This document shows positions 19,781 through 29,242 of a stretch of 64,000 nucleotides of DNA, one piece after another. Where the stretch lies: positions 57,509 to 121,508 of the forward strand of contig JAQTTG010000007.1 in the NCBI GenBank assembly GCA_028710885.1. The letters are read 5' to 3'. Made by a program: the position numbers and the translations under genes. Source of the stretch: Sulfuricurvum sp. Its GTDB lineage: Bacteria > Campylobacterota > Campylobacteria > Campylobacterales > Sulfurimonadaceae. The notes under the pieces are model-generated. The model was not told the DNA's origin. It worked only from the letters and a program-made list of their open reading frames with translations, and searched no databases. Position 1 is the first letter of the stretch, and every line of letters begins with the position of its first letter.

Positions 19781-20194
19781 TTATCCTTCGTTTTTGAGAA
19801 GAAAACCTAGATTAATATGGTGTACTTTTTTAGCTTCTTGATAAAGTGATTCAAATAATTCAGATGAATTTTCACCGTTTGAAGGATAACAAACAGCTGC
19901 AGAGGGGATAGGGGTGGCAAACAGTTCTTCAATCATCCGTTTAACGATTCCCGTTCCGTACCGATCCGTATACGGCATTACGAAAAAGTAGTATTGTTCG
20001 TAACAAACAATCGAATCAGAGGTACGAAGCAGACTCGGCAGATTAGCATCGATTAGGGTTTGTTCAATATTTGAAAAATCGCAAAACAAAACGGTAAAAC
20101 TCTCAGAGCGGTTCTCATCGAGTCGATCGGAAATCCCGATGTTAAGGTCAACCAACGCAGAAAAATTTAAAAATGAAAACATTACTCCCGCCAT
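19781..20194 (-). CDS. Hypothetical protein, possible degenerate GGDEF-like domain
   Basis: ORF only; LRTSDSIVCYEQYYFFVMPYTD is weakly GGDEF-like. Confidence 0.5.
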   Translation of the reverse strand: MAGVMFSFLNFSALVDLNIGISDRLDENRSESFTVLFCDFSNIEQTLIDANLPSLLRTSDSIVCYEQYYFFVMPYTDRYGTGIVKRMIEELFATPIPSAAVCYPSNGENSSELFESLYQEAKKVHHINLGFLLKNEG

Positions 20195-20330
20195 CTCTAC
20201 TCCTCATATAAAATGTACGAATAGTATAACGTTTATTTACTCAAACTAATAAGTATTTAAAATAGGAAAGAGTACACTCTAGCATAACGACAACAGATTC
20301 TGTTTATGTTAAGCAGGAGTGAGGATACAA

Positions 20331-21440
20331 ATGGCTTCTATCAAAATATTGGCGGTTGATGATCAGGAATTTAATCTTGATGTCATTGAACTTGCGTTTA
20401 TGGAGTCCGAGGGTGTAACGATCACGCGAGCAGTCAATGGGCGAGAAGCTCTTGATGAGCTGGAAAAAGACTCGGATTATCACGTCATTTTGCTCGATTT
20501 GGCAATGCCGGTTATGAATGGATTTGAGACGCTGCAGAATCTGAAATCCCACCCGATATGGTCACAGATACCTACGATTGTCGTCACCGCTAACTCAGAG
20601 GAGAAACATCGTGCGCTCAGAGAGGGTGCGAGTGATTTTTTGAGCAAGCCCATCGATGTCGAAGAGTTAAAATTACGTACGTTTAACTATGCAAAGATTA
20701 AAGAGTATCAAGACTCTCTATCTGATATTAATCAGCTTTTAGAGGATAAAGTCTCAATCCGTACTCTTGAATTGCAAGAAGCGTTAACATTAGCTAAAAA
20801 GACAGAGTATGAAATCTCAGCCCGTTTGGGAAAAGCATCTGAATACCGTGATATGGAAACAGGGATGCACATTAAGCGGATGAGCCATTATTCAGCAAAA
20901 TTGGCAGAACTTGCAGGATTATCACCCGAAGAGGTAGAGCTGATTTTATATGCATCACCGCTACATGATATAGGAAAAGTTGGAATTCCGGATCGGATTT
21001 TACTCAAACCGGGACGTTTTACTCCGGAAGAGTTTGAAATTATGAAACTGCATACGACTCTCGGTGGAAAAATGCTTGAGAGTGAGGGGCATTATCCTGT
21101 GATTGAAGCAGGGCGGATTATTGCCCTTCAGCATCATGAAAAAATTGATGGCACGGGATATCCGCTTGGCCTCAAAAGAGAAGAAATTCATATGCATGCC
21201 CTCATTGTCTCTATTGCTGATGTGTTTGATGCACTTAGTTCAGAAAGAGTTTATAAAAAATCGTTTACTATTGAGCAGACTATCGAGATACTCCGTGAAG
21301 GGAGAGGAACCCATTTTGAAGAGAGATTGATCGATCTTTTGATTGACAATGTTGATCAGTTTTTGAAAATAAAAGGTGAGTTCCCTGACGATCATGAAGA
21401 TACCCCCTCGATCATAAATTTGATCGATCAGTTGCAATAA
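20331..21440 (+). CDS. Response regulator with HD-GYP domain
   Basis: REC (ILLDLAMP), HDIGKVGIPD and HHEKIDGTGYP. Confidence 0.94.
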   Translation: MASIKILAVDDQEFNLDVIELAFMESEGVTITRAVNGREALDELEKDSDYHVILLDLAMPVMNGFETLQNLKSHPIWSQIPTIVVTANSEEKHRALREGASDFLSKPIDVEELKLRTFNYAKIKEYQDSLSDINQLLEDKVSIRTLELQEALTLAKKTEYEISARLGKASEYRDMETGMHIKRMSHYSAKLAELAGLSPEEVELILYASPLHDIGKVGIPDRILLKPGRFTPEEFEIMKLHTTLGGKMLESEGHYPVIEAGRIIALQHHEKIDGTGYPLGLKREEIHMHALIVSIADVFDALSSERVYKKSFTIEQTIEILREGRGTHFEERLIDLLIDNVDQFLKIKGEFPDDHEDTPSIINLIDQLQ

Positions 21441-21449
21441 GGAGTTTCT

Positions 21450-21824
21450 GTGCGTATTTTAATAGCAGAAGATGATGAATACAACCAAATGGTTGTAGAG
21501 GCAATGATAGAGTTGCTTTATCCGGATGTGGCAGTAGAGATGGTCTCTAATGGAGCTGAAGCACTTGAAAAATTGAAAACAGAAACATTTGGATTACTCC
21601 TTTCAGATGTTGATATGCCATTGATGAATGGATATGAGTTGGTAAGTGAAGTTAAAAACATGGGGTTAAATGTTCCTATTGTATGTGTTACAGCATTTGC
21701 CATTAGCGGAGATCGTGAAAAACTTTTGATGCATGGTTTTGACGGATATATTTCAAAGCCGATCGATATGGACGACATGAAAACGGTATTGGATAAATAT
21801 CTTTTAGGAGGCAATGTGGAATGA
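21450..21824 (+). CDS. Single-domain response regulator
   Basis: ILIAEDDEYNQ, LLLSDVDMPLMNG, KPID; overlaps next gene. Confidence 0.9.
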   Translation: MRILIAEDDEYNQMVVEAMIELLYPDVAVEMVSNGAEALEKLKTETFGLLLSDVDMPLMNGYELVSEVKNMGLNVPIVCVTAFAISGDREKLLMHGFDGYISKPIDMDDMKTVLDKYLLGGNVE

Positions 21825-24172
21825 AGTATCAGCCCATTACGATTGAGTCTCTGCGCAGTATTTTCAAGCTAGACGATGTGCAAATGCAAAGACGTGAAAA
21901 GGTTGGAACGTATATCCATTCTTTTGCAGCATTGGTTTATGATCGGATGTACAACCACTATCTTTTAAAAGATGCAACGTATCATGGCATCCTCTCCGCA
22001 TCGGATGTTCCAAGACTCGTTCGAATGCAATCGGAATATTTTAGCTCACTGTTTATCCATCCGTTTGATCAACGTATTATAGACCGTACTAGACAAATCG
22101 GGGAGATTCATATCGCTGTCGGTTTGGAATCGATTCATGTTGCCAGAGGGTTTGATATCCTCACCGAAATCATTTTGGATTTATCAAAAGTTAATACGCA
22201 GATCGGAGAAGATATAACAATCATCCTGAAAATGCTCCGTATTTCAGAAGTGATCATGAATGAGAGTTATTTTGAGAGCTATCGAGAACATCAATCAGTA
22301 GTGACAAAAGAGAATGAAATGCTTGCTGTATTTGATACGTTATATAGCGCATTGATGATTCATAAACAAAGTCAAAAGAAAATTACTGACTTCTGGTTTG
22401 AAGAGCGCTCTCATGTTACTAGTACTTCAGCAGCATTAGGTCTGTTTAGTGATGAAAACTCCTGTCCTTTTAGTGCGGCGCTTAATGAGATTGAGTCTAA
22501 AAGAGGGATTTTGGATGGATTCGGGGTGGATATTGATGAAGCGCGTTCTTTGCATCATAGATACCATGAACATATTGATACACTTTTGGAGATGGGTGGA
22601 GGAGATAGCCCGGAATCCGAAGCTATTTTTCATGAAATAGAAGCTATTTCATCTGCATTGTATGCAGTGATTGATAAACCTCTCGCGGATATATCTGCAA
22701 CGTCATATTTGGGGATACATTCGGGAATCGAATTTTTGCAAGCGTGTACGCAGTCGATGTTAGAAGGGGGAGCCGCTCGCGATCCTGAAGAAATTTTGGA
22801 TAATGTCCAAGAAAAACTCCATGAGCAACTTAAACAGATTTTGGGATGGTGCATTGATGAACTTCATGTAGGTATCGGGGAGATTCCACGAAACGTGAAG
22901 TTTGATGTGACGGGAAAAATCATTCTAAAAAACAAACGTATTAATATCGCAGTCGCGATAAAAGAGATTCCAAATAAAATTTATATGGTAGAGATTATCA
23001 AAATTTTAGTTGAAATTATGCGACAGAGTTTTCATAACCGTGAACGAGAATATGCGTTGATTCAGCTTGTTGATGAGGTTGAACGAGCCAGTCAGTCCAA
23101 AAATATGTTTTTGGCAAATATGAGCCATGAACTTCGTACTCCGCTGAATGCTATTATCGGGTTTTCTCAAATCTTGATGATGAATAAGTCGTTACCGGAT
23201 AACCTTCACCCCTATATTCAAAAAATAAGTATTGCCGGAAATAATCTTTTGACATTGGTTAATACAATTTTGGATTTTGCTAAGCTTGAAGCAGGTAAAT
23301 TGAACTTTAAGCCTGAAATGACACTTCTCTCTACTATTATGAATGATGTTTCAACAATAGTTGAACCGATGGCACAAAAGAAATCGATTACCTTTACGTA
23401 TCCGGAAATGATCTCATTGGGGCTTTATCTGGATCGTCAATTAATTATGCAAGTGTTGATAAACTTGCTTAGCAATGCAGTGAAATTTACTCCAGAAGGT
23501 GGAACGGTATCATTGCATGTAGAATATGAAGAGGCGAAAAAGGCTTATCGATTGGGGATTTGTGATAATGGGGTTGGCATTAGTCCCAAAGATATTACGA
23601 CACTTTTTGATCCATTTACCCAAGTTGAAAATCCATTTCAAAAAACTGCCAAAGGAACAGGATTGGGGCTGGCTATTTCCAAGCGGATCATTGAAGATTT
23701 GCATGGAGGTGCTATTTGGGTAGAGAGTGAAGTGGGCAAGGGATCGTGTTTCTATTTTACCATTCCTGTTTCGCAGACACAAAATACGATTGAGCGATTT
23801 GTTGCAGAGAATCCTGATGCAAAACGTGTTTTAGTGGTTGAGGATGCTCCTGAATATCAAAAAGTACTGATTGATCGTTTATCATCCGAATTTCATCTCT
23901 CTGTTACCAATTCGGTCAACAAAGCAAAAGAACTATTGGATGATGAACCTTTTGATTTTATTATTCTCGATTTTTTCTTAGTCGATGGGATCAGTTCAGA
24001 AGTGATACAGCATATGGAGGGGAATGGTATTAATATCCCTATTATTATCATTTCTGCGGAGGACGATAGCAAGCTCATCGCACATCTCCCTGATGCCGAA
24101 AATGTTGAAGGGATTTTCAATAAGTCCAATATTTCAGAAATATGTGACTATCTATCGAAGCGGATAAATTAA
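21821..24172 (+). CDS. Globin-coupled-sensor-like hybrid histidine kinase (globin-like / CZB-like / HisKA / HATPase / REC)
   Basis: RTRQIGEIHIAVGLES proximal-His-like globin sensor motif; SHELRTPLNAIIGFSQ; C-terminal REC (FDFIILDFFLVDG). Confidence 0.85.
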   Translation: MKYQPITIESLRSIFKLDDVQMQRREKVGTYIHSFAALVYDRMYNHYLLKDATYHGILSASDVPRLVRMQSEYFSSLFIHPFDQRIIDRTRQIGEIHIAVGLESIHVARGFDILTEIILDLSKVNTQIGEDITIILKMLRISEVIMNESYFESYREHQSVVTKENEMLAVFDTLYSALMIHKQSQKKITDFWFEERSHVTSTSAALGLFSDENSCPFSAALNEIESKRGILDGFGVDIDEARSLHHRYHEHIDTLLEMGGGDSPESEAIFHEIEAISSALYAVIDKPLADISATSYLGIHSGIEFLQACTQSMLEGGAARDPEEILDNVQEKLHEQLKQILGWCIDELHVGIGEIPRNVKFDVTGKIILKNKRINIAVAIKEIPNKIYMVEIIKILVEIMRQSFHNREREYALIQLVDEVERASQSKNMFLANMSHELRTPLNAIIGFSQILMMNKSLPDNLHPYIQKISIAGNNLLTLVNTILDFAKLEAGKLNFKPEMTLLSTIMNDVSTIVEPMAQKKSITFTYPEMISLGLYLDRQLIMQVLINLLSNAVKFTPEGGTVSLHVEYEEAKKAYRLGICDNGVGISPKDITTLFDPFTQVENPFQKTAKGTGLGLAISKRIIEDLHGGAIWVESEVGKGSCFYFTIPVSQTQNTIERFVAENPDAKRVLVVEDAPEYQKVLIDRLSSEFHLSVTNSVNKAKELLDDEPFDFIILDFFLVDGISSEVIQHMEGNGINIPIIIISAEDDSKLIAHLPDAENVEGIFNKSNISEICDYLSKRIN

Positions 24173-24186
24173 ATGAAGGAAATAGC

Positions 24187-24981
24187 GTGATTGATGATAT
24201 TAAGAGTCTACCCCCATTGCCTATCTCGGTGAGCAAAATACAAGAGTTGTGTTTGATGAGAGATGTGAATATCTCTGAATTGACTAAAGTGATTGAAAGT
24301 GATCCAATGCTGAGTGCCAATATTCTAAAGTCGGTCAATTCTCCTTTATACGGGATGAGTAAAGAAGTTGGATCGATTCGACAGGCTGTTATGCTGTTTG
24401 GTGTTTCCATGATACGAGGATTTGCAGCGGCTAATGCCATAAAAAAAGCCTTGCCTTTGGATTTGAGTCCTTATCATATCAATATTGACAAATTAGCCGA
24501 AATATCGGCATTGCAGTTGGCTCTTGTGCGTGAATGGTATACCCTTGTCAATAAAGAGATGTTACCGCTTTTGTTAAGCGCATCTTTTTTGATGGAACTT
24601 GGGAAGCTTATCGTAGCCCGAAAAGTTTTAGCATCAGGTGAGGCAGAAGCATTTGGAGCAGAAGTCATGCAGGGGAAATCCATTCAAGAGATTGAGAAAT
24701 GCTATTTGGGGATGGATAGTTATGAGATCAGTGCCATGATGTTCAAACATTGGAATTTTGAAGCATCATTGGTAGATGCAGTGGGCTCGATTGCGAATAC
24801 TTCGCCTGGGGACAACACTTATGCCGCTGTATTAAATGTTATCAGTAAAGCAATTGATATTCGTGGAAGTTTAACTTCTGAGAGTCTTGCAGAGGCATTA
24901 AAGGCTATTGATAGTTATGGATTGGATCGAGATGCTTTTGAAAAAGCGGTAGAGATTGTAAAGTCAAATACGACGAAATAG
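24187..24981 (+). CDS. HDOD domain protein
   Basis: LPPLPISVSKIQEL, DPMLSANILKSVNSPLYG. Confidence 0.92.
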   Translation: MIDDIKSLPPLPISVSKIQELCLMRDVNISELTKVIESDPMLSANILKSVNSPLYGMSKEVGSIRQAVMLFGVSMIRGFAAANAIKKALPLDLSPYHINIDKLAEISALQLALVREWYTLVNKEMLPLLLSASFLMELGKLIVARKVLASGEAEAFGAEVMQGKSIQEIEKCYLGMDSYEISAMMFKHWNFEASLVDAVGSIANTSPGDNTYAAVLNVISKAIDIRGSLTSESLAEALKAIDSYGLDRDAFEKAVEIVKSNTTK

Positions 24982-25008
24982 TTAAAACCTGATTATTAGG
25001 AGAATACG

Positions 25009-26133
25009 ATGGTAAGTGAACAAATACGGTGGAATGAAAAAACTAGTTGGCAGGGTATTGATGAATCACTGGCATCCAAACGAGATTTGGTATTGGTATT
25101 TTTTGATCATCCTGATTGTTTGACTCAGGAGTGGTATCAGGAGCTGAGTCGTCACTATCCTAATGCTATTATTGCTGGAGCGAGTAGTTCGGGTAGCGTT
25201 TTGGAGACGACAATCAGTGATAACGATGCAGTGGCTACGGCAATAACTTTTGAACGATCTCGAGTACAATGCACATCTAAAAAAGTTGCCGACTTTTCAA
25301 ATATGGAAGCTTTGGGTTCAGCCCTCGGGCAAGATCTATTAGCCGATCAGCTGCGGCACGTTTTTATTCTATCAGATGGTTTGATGGTGAACGGAAGCGA
25401 ATTGGCTCGAGGGTTATCTCATGTTTTACCGGATGGCGTCAGTATTACGGGGGGTATGGCTGGAGATGGGACACGATTTGAAAAAACTTATGTTATAGCT
25501 CAAGGTGGGGCAGAAACAGGAGTTGTTGCAGCAATTGGTATTTATGGAGAGACCCTTCGTGCACGAAGCGGATGTTCAGCTGGATGGGAAGAATTTGGAG
25601 CAGAACGTCGCATTACTCATGCTGAGGGGAATGTTCTTTATAGTATTGATGACAGACCGGCTCTTGAGCTTTATAAAAGCTATCTGGGAGAATTTGCGGC
25701 GGATCTTCCGGGAAGTGGATTGCGTTTCCCTATGAGTGTTCGCAACAATCCTGATTCTACCCCATTGATTCGTACGCTTCTTGCTGTGGATGAAGAAAAG
25801 CAAAGCTTGACGTTTGCGGGAGATATTCCAAGCGGCGGATTGTGTCGATTGATGAAGACGAATATGGATAAACTGATTGAGCATGCAGGATTGGCGGCGG
25901 AAGCGTCTAAAATGGGGCATGAAGAAGAGTGTCTTGTATTGTTGGTCAGTTGCGTAGGAAGACGTCTGGTGTTGGGACAATTGTGTGAAGAAGAGCTTGA
26001 AATCATTCGTGAAACAATGGGTGATAAAGCGGTCATAACCGGATTTTATTCATATGGGGAGTTGTCAGAAGTTGGTGAAGCACGTTGTTCTCTCCATAAT
26101 CAAACAATGACCCTGGTAAGTATTTACGAATAG
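25009..26133 (+). CDS. FIST (FIST_N/FIST_C) domain protein, NosP-like
   Basis: GASSSGSVLE, SITGGMAGDGTRFEKTYV, GNVLYSIDDRPALELYKSYLGE. Confidence 0.88.
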   Translation: MVSEQIRWNEKTSWQGIDESLASKRDLVLVFFDHPDCLTQEWYQELSRHYPNAIIAGASSSGSVLETTISDNDAVATAITFERSRVQCTSKKVADFSNMEALGSALGQDLLADQLRHVFILSDGLMVNGSELARGLSHVLPDGVSITGGMAGDGTRFEKTYVIAQGGAETGVVAAIGIYGETLRARSGCSAGWEEFGAERRITHAEGNVLYSIDDRPALELYKSYLGEFAADLPGSGLRFPMSVRNNPDSTPLIRTLLAVDEEKQSLTFAGDIPSGGLCRLMKTNMDKLIEHAGLAAEASKMGHEEECLVLLVSCVGRRLVLGQLCEEELEIIRETMGDKAVITGFYSYGELSEVGEARCSLHNQTMTLVSIYE

Positions 26134-26141
26134 GGATATTT

Positions 26142-27116
26142 ATGGGAGAATTGCCATACCATCGTTTATTAATTCGTCAGATGCGTCGTTTTGTTCGACC
26201 TGAATTAGTAGATGAGTTGGGACCATTTTTGGCAACTATCAGCGAATTTTATGATCAAGCTGAAAAAGAGCGACGACTTTTAGAGCATACTCTCGATGTC
26301 AGTTCCAAAGAGTTGGAAGGGGCAAACCGTTCACTTAGAGAGCAGTATGAAGCATTAAAAATGCAAGAAGAATTAAGAAACTCTAGAGATAAAGCGATCA
26401 TAGAGATGGAGCAAGCAAAAGAGGCAAATCGTGCAAAAGATGCGTTTCTTTCTAATATGAGTCATGAATTACGTACACCTCTTAATGCGATTATAGGGTT
26501 TTCTCAGATATTGATGGCGAAACCGGATACCCCAAATTCTGTCAAATTATTTGTTGATAAAATTCATATTGCAGGTAAAAATCTTTTATCATTAGTCAAT
26601 ACTATTTTGGATTTTTCAAAAATTGAAGCTGGAAAAATGGAAATAGAAGCTACGGTATTCTCGATGAATGAGTTGATACGTGAAGCAAATGTTATGGTCG
26701 AGTCGATGGCAGAAAAAAAGTTTGTAGATATTTCAAATGAGATTGAGGAGAGTGTGTCCATTTCTGCTGATCGTCAGTTGATAAAGCAAGTGATTGTCAA
26801 TTTATTGAGCAACGCGGTGAAGTTCTCTCCCGAAAAAGGGTTGATTCGTATAGTGCATGAGTACGATAGTCAATTTGAAAGATTTTGTGTGATAGATCAT
26901 GGATATGGAATCCCAAAAGATAAGCTAGAAACGTTGTTTGATCCGTTTGTTCAAATCAGAGAACATCAACAAGACGCGATCAAGGGGACAGGATTGGGGC
27001 TTACAATTGTGAAGAATATTGTTGAGTTGCATGGTGGAACAATATGGGTAGAGAGTATAGTCGGAGAAGGAAGCCGCTTTTGTTTTAGTATTCCTAAAGA
27101 GAAAGAGCGCACGTAA
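26142..27116 (+). CDS. Soluble histidine kinase (coiled coil, HisKA, HATPase)
   Basis: NMSHELRTPLNAIIGFSQILM; GTGLGLTIVKNIVELHGG. Confidence 0.93.
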   Translation: MGELPYHRLLIRQMRRFVRPELVDELGPFLATISEFYDQAEKERRLLEHTLDVSSKELEGANRSLREQYEALKMQEELRNSRDKAIIEMEQAKEANRAKDAFLSNMSHELRTPLNAIIGFSQILMAKPDTPNSVKLFVDKIHIAGKNLLSLVNTILDFSKIEAGKMEIEATVFSMNELIREANVMVESMAEKKFVDISNEIEESVSISADRQLIKQVIVNLLSNAVKFSPEKGLIRIVHEYDSQFERFCVIDHGYGIPKDKLETLFDPFVQIREHQQDAIKGTGLGLTIVKNIVELHGGTIWVESIVGEGSRFCFSIPKEKERT

Positions 27117-27150
27117 GGGCGAGGGAAACGGTATTTGTTTTAGTACTTCC

Positions 27151-27840
27151 CTAGAGTGGCAAATCGAAAAAATAAGCTAACCCGTAATAAATACTGTAAA
27201 TACCGTAGATGAGGATTGCCAGTGCCGCAATACGGTTCATTGTCTGACGAAATGCAATCTCTTTGAAAAAACTAACCGACTGACCGAGTGTGAGTAATGT
27301 CGGAACAGTTGCTAGACCAAATGCTGCCATAATCAATCCTCCGCTTACGATTGAGGCAGACGCAGCAGCTTTGGCAGCAAAAAAGAAAACAAATCCGCAA
27401 GGAAAAAATCCATTCATCAGTCCAAGTGCGAAAAAGCTTGTGATGCTTTTACTTTTTATGAGGCGGGAAAAGAGTGTTTTAAACAGGGGATTGGATGAAA
27501 ATGAGCGTTCAAGTATATGGATGAGCTTTGAGAGCCCGAACATCCCTAATGCTGTGATGATCATCACAGCTCCGGCAAAAATAAATAATGCGCCATGCAT
27601 TTGCATGCTCAGTGTAAAGAGTGAACCTATTCCTCCGAAAAATATTCCCAGCAGGGTATAAGAGCTGACGCGTCCGAGGTTATATGCTCCGTGGCGAATA
27701 AACTGGGAGCTTCGACTCATAGTGCTATCGATTTTTGTGGAACTGTAAGCAACGATGAATCCACCGCACATTCCGATGCAGTGTCCGAAACTTCCGGCAA
27801 ATGCGATCGTAATAATTGCCCACCATTCGATACTGCTCAT
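27151..27840 (-). CDS. Sulfite exporter TauE/SafE-like (UreH-like) membrane protein
   Basis: GSFGHCIGMCGGF motif, multi-TM, NGFFPCGFVFFF. Confidence 0.85.
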   Translation of the reverse strand: MSSIEWWAIITIAFAGSFGHCIGMCGGFIVAYSSTKIDSTMSRSSQFIRHGAYNLGRVSSYTLLGIFFGGIGSLFTLSMQMHGALFIFAGAVMIITALGMFGLSKLIHILERSFSSNPLFKTLFSRLIKSKSITSFFALGLMNGFFPCGFVFFFAAKAAASASIVSGGLIMAAFGLATVPTLLTLGQSVSFFKEIAFRQTMNRIAALAILIYGIYSIYYGLAYFFDLPL

Positions 27841-27909
27841 CTTGCTCCCTTAACACGCTTTTAACAAAGATATGAAACAATAGCATGAAATTATTAAAAA
27901 GGCTCGAAG

Positions 27910-28173
27910 ATGAAAAAAGTTTTATTGGCTATGGTGGCATTGGTATCAATCGTGGGTGCTGATGAATTGGTAAATCTCAAAATTGAGGGAATGATGTGTC
28001 CTGCATGTGTAAAAAATGTAAAAGGCTCATTAAATGATGTCAAAGGGGTCAAGGAATCTACTGTTTATCTCAAAGAGGGTAAGGCAGAAGTAAAAGCTGC
28101 TGAGGGCACAAAACCTGAGGCAATGTGCGATGCAGTTAAAAAAGCGGGTTATGGCTGTAGCGTCGCTAAATAA
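27910..28173 (+). CDS. Periplasmic heavy-metal-associated (HMA) domain protein
   Basis: Signal peptide plus IEGMMCPACVKNVKGSL. Confidence 0.92.
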   Translation: MKKVLLAMVALVSIVGADELVNLKIEGMMCPACVKNVKGSLNDVKGVKESTVYLKEGKAEVKAAEGTKPEAMCDAVKKAGYGCSVAK

Positions 28174-29137
28174 AATATTTCTGCGCATCGTGGCGACTGA
28201 GGTCGCTCACGGTGGTTAGTTCTTCTTCGCCAAACAATAGTGTTTGTTCCCCCTCAAAGTCCTGCTTACAATACGCTAACATCAGTTTTGCCGCTAACAC
28301 TTTATCGTTATCGCTCGCATTGCGCGAGATGAGGCAATGAGGGCCGAAAAGTTTGGTGGTGATGTGAAGGAATTTAGAATTTTCGATCCCCTCTAATATC
28401 TCGTTATCTTCCGCATTGCGTCCGATGATGAGTTTTGCCCTCTCTGGTAGCCGCAGTTGGCGACCGTATTTAAGCGTCGGTATATCCTCTACGCTAAAGG
28501 TATCGTGAGCGATAAAATCGCGGATTTTATTGGAGAACTTTTCATCGGTAAGGAGACACCCTCCCCCTGGTGCTTCGTAGTCTTTGAGTCCAAATTGAAC
28601 AGCAAGCTCCATTTGACGATCACGATTGCGTCCGTTGATACTTTCGAGTTTTTCACGATTTACCCACCCTTGCGTTTCTGGGATGGTCGGTGTTAGTAAT
28701 TGAGCGCTCAAGGGGCGGAGGAGTAATCCCTCGCAGTCACTGAGATTGAGTACTTTTTGGAGTGATTCGCTGTTTTGGCTCATCGGACGCTGTCCTAACA
28801 CTTCGCCGCTGATAAGAAAACTCGCCCCCCACTCTTCCATTACCCGTTTGGCGACTTCAAACATTTTGGCATGACAATCGATACAGGGGTTGAAATTTTT
28901 TCCGTAGCCGTATTTTGGACTAAAGAGCACTTCGCGGATGTATTCGTCACGAATATCGACGCTCCGAAATTCGGCACCGATTTGCTCACACATGTTGAGC
29001 ATGTGAGCGAGGCGGTCTTTGGTTGAACCGAATCCTGTATTGATGTTGCAGGCGATCACTTCGATCCCCTGATCGATGAGGAGTTTTGCTGCAATGGTAG
29101 AGTCGAGACCGCCGCTGAAAAGGGCTATGGCTTTCAT
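28166..29137 (-). CDS. PP-loop ATPase related to tRNA thiolation enzymes (MnmA/ThiI-like)
   Basis: FSGGLDSTIAAKLL PP-loop; NPCIDCHAKMF and GGGCLL cysteine motifs; ATG at 29137 preferred. Confidence 0.75.
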   Translation of the reverse strand: MKAIALFSGGLDSTIAAKLLIDQGIEVIACNINTGFGSTKDRLAHMLNMCEQIGAEFRSVDIRDEYIREVLFSPKYGYGKNFNPCIDCHAKMFEVAKRVMEEWGASFLISGEVLGQRPMSQNSESLQKVLNLSDCEGLLLRPLSAQLLTPTIPETQGWVNREKLESINGRNRDRQMELAVQFGLKDYEAPGGGCLLTDEKFSNKIRDFIAHDTFSVEDIPTLKYGRQLRLPERAKLIIGRNAEDNEILEGIENSKFLHITTKLFGPHCLISRNASDNDKVLAAKLMLAYCKQDFEGEQTLLFGEEELTTVSDLSRHDAQKYFI

Positions 29138-29242
29138 TTGTGTTCCTAACGCAATCGGAATCAAATCCCGATTACTACGCTAACGCTGTGTTTGCCTCGG
29201 CGGCAAGCCCACGTACGCTTGCGTACTTGTTTAATTTTGATA

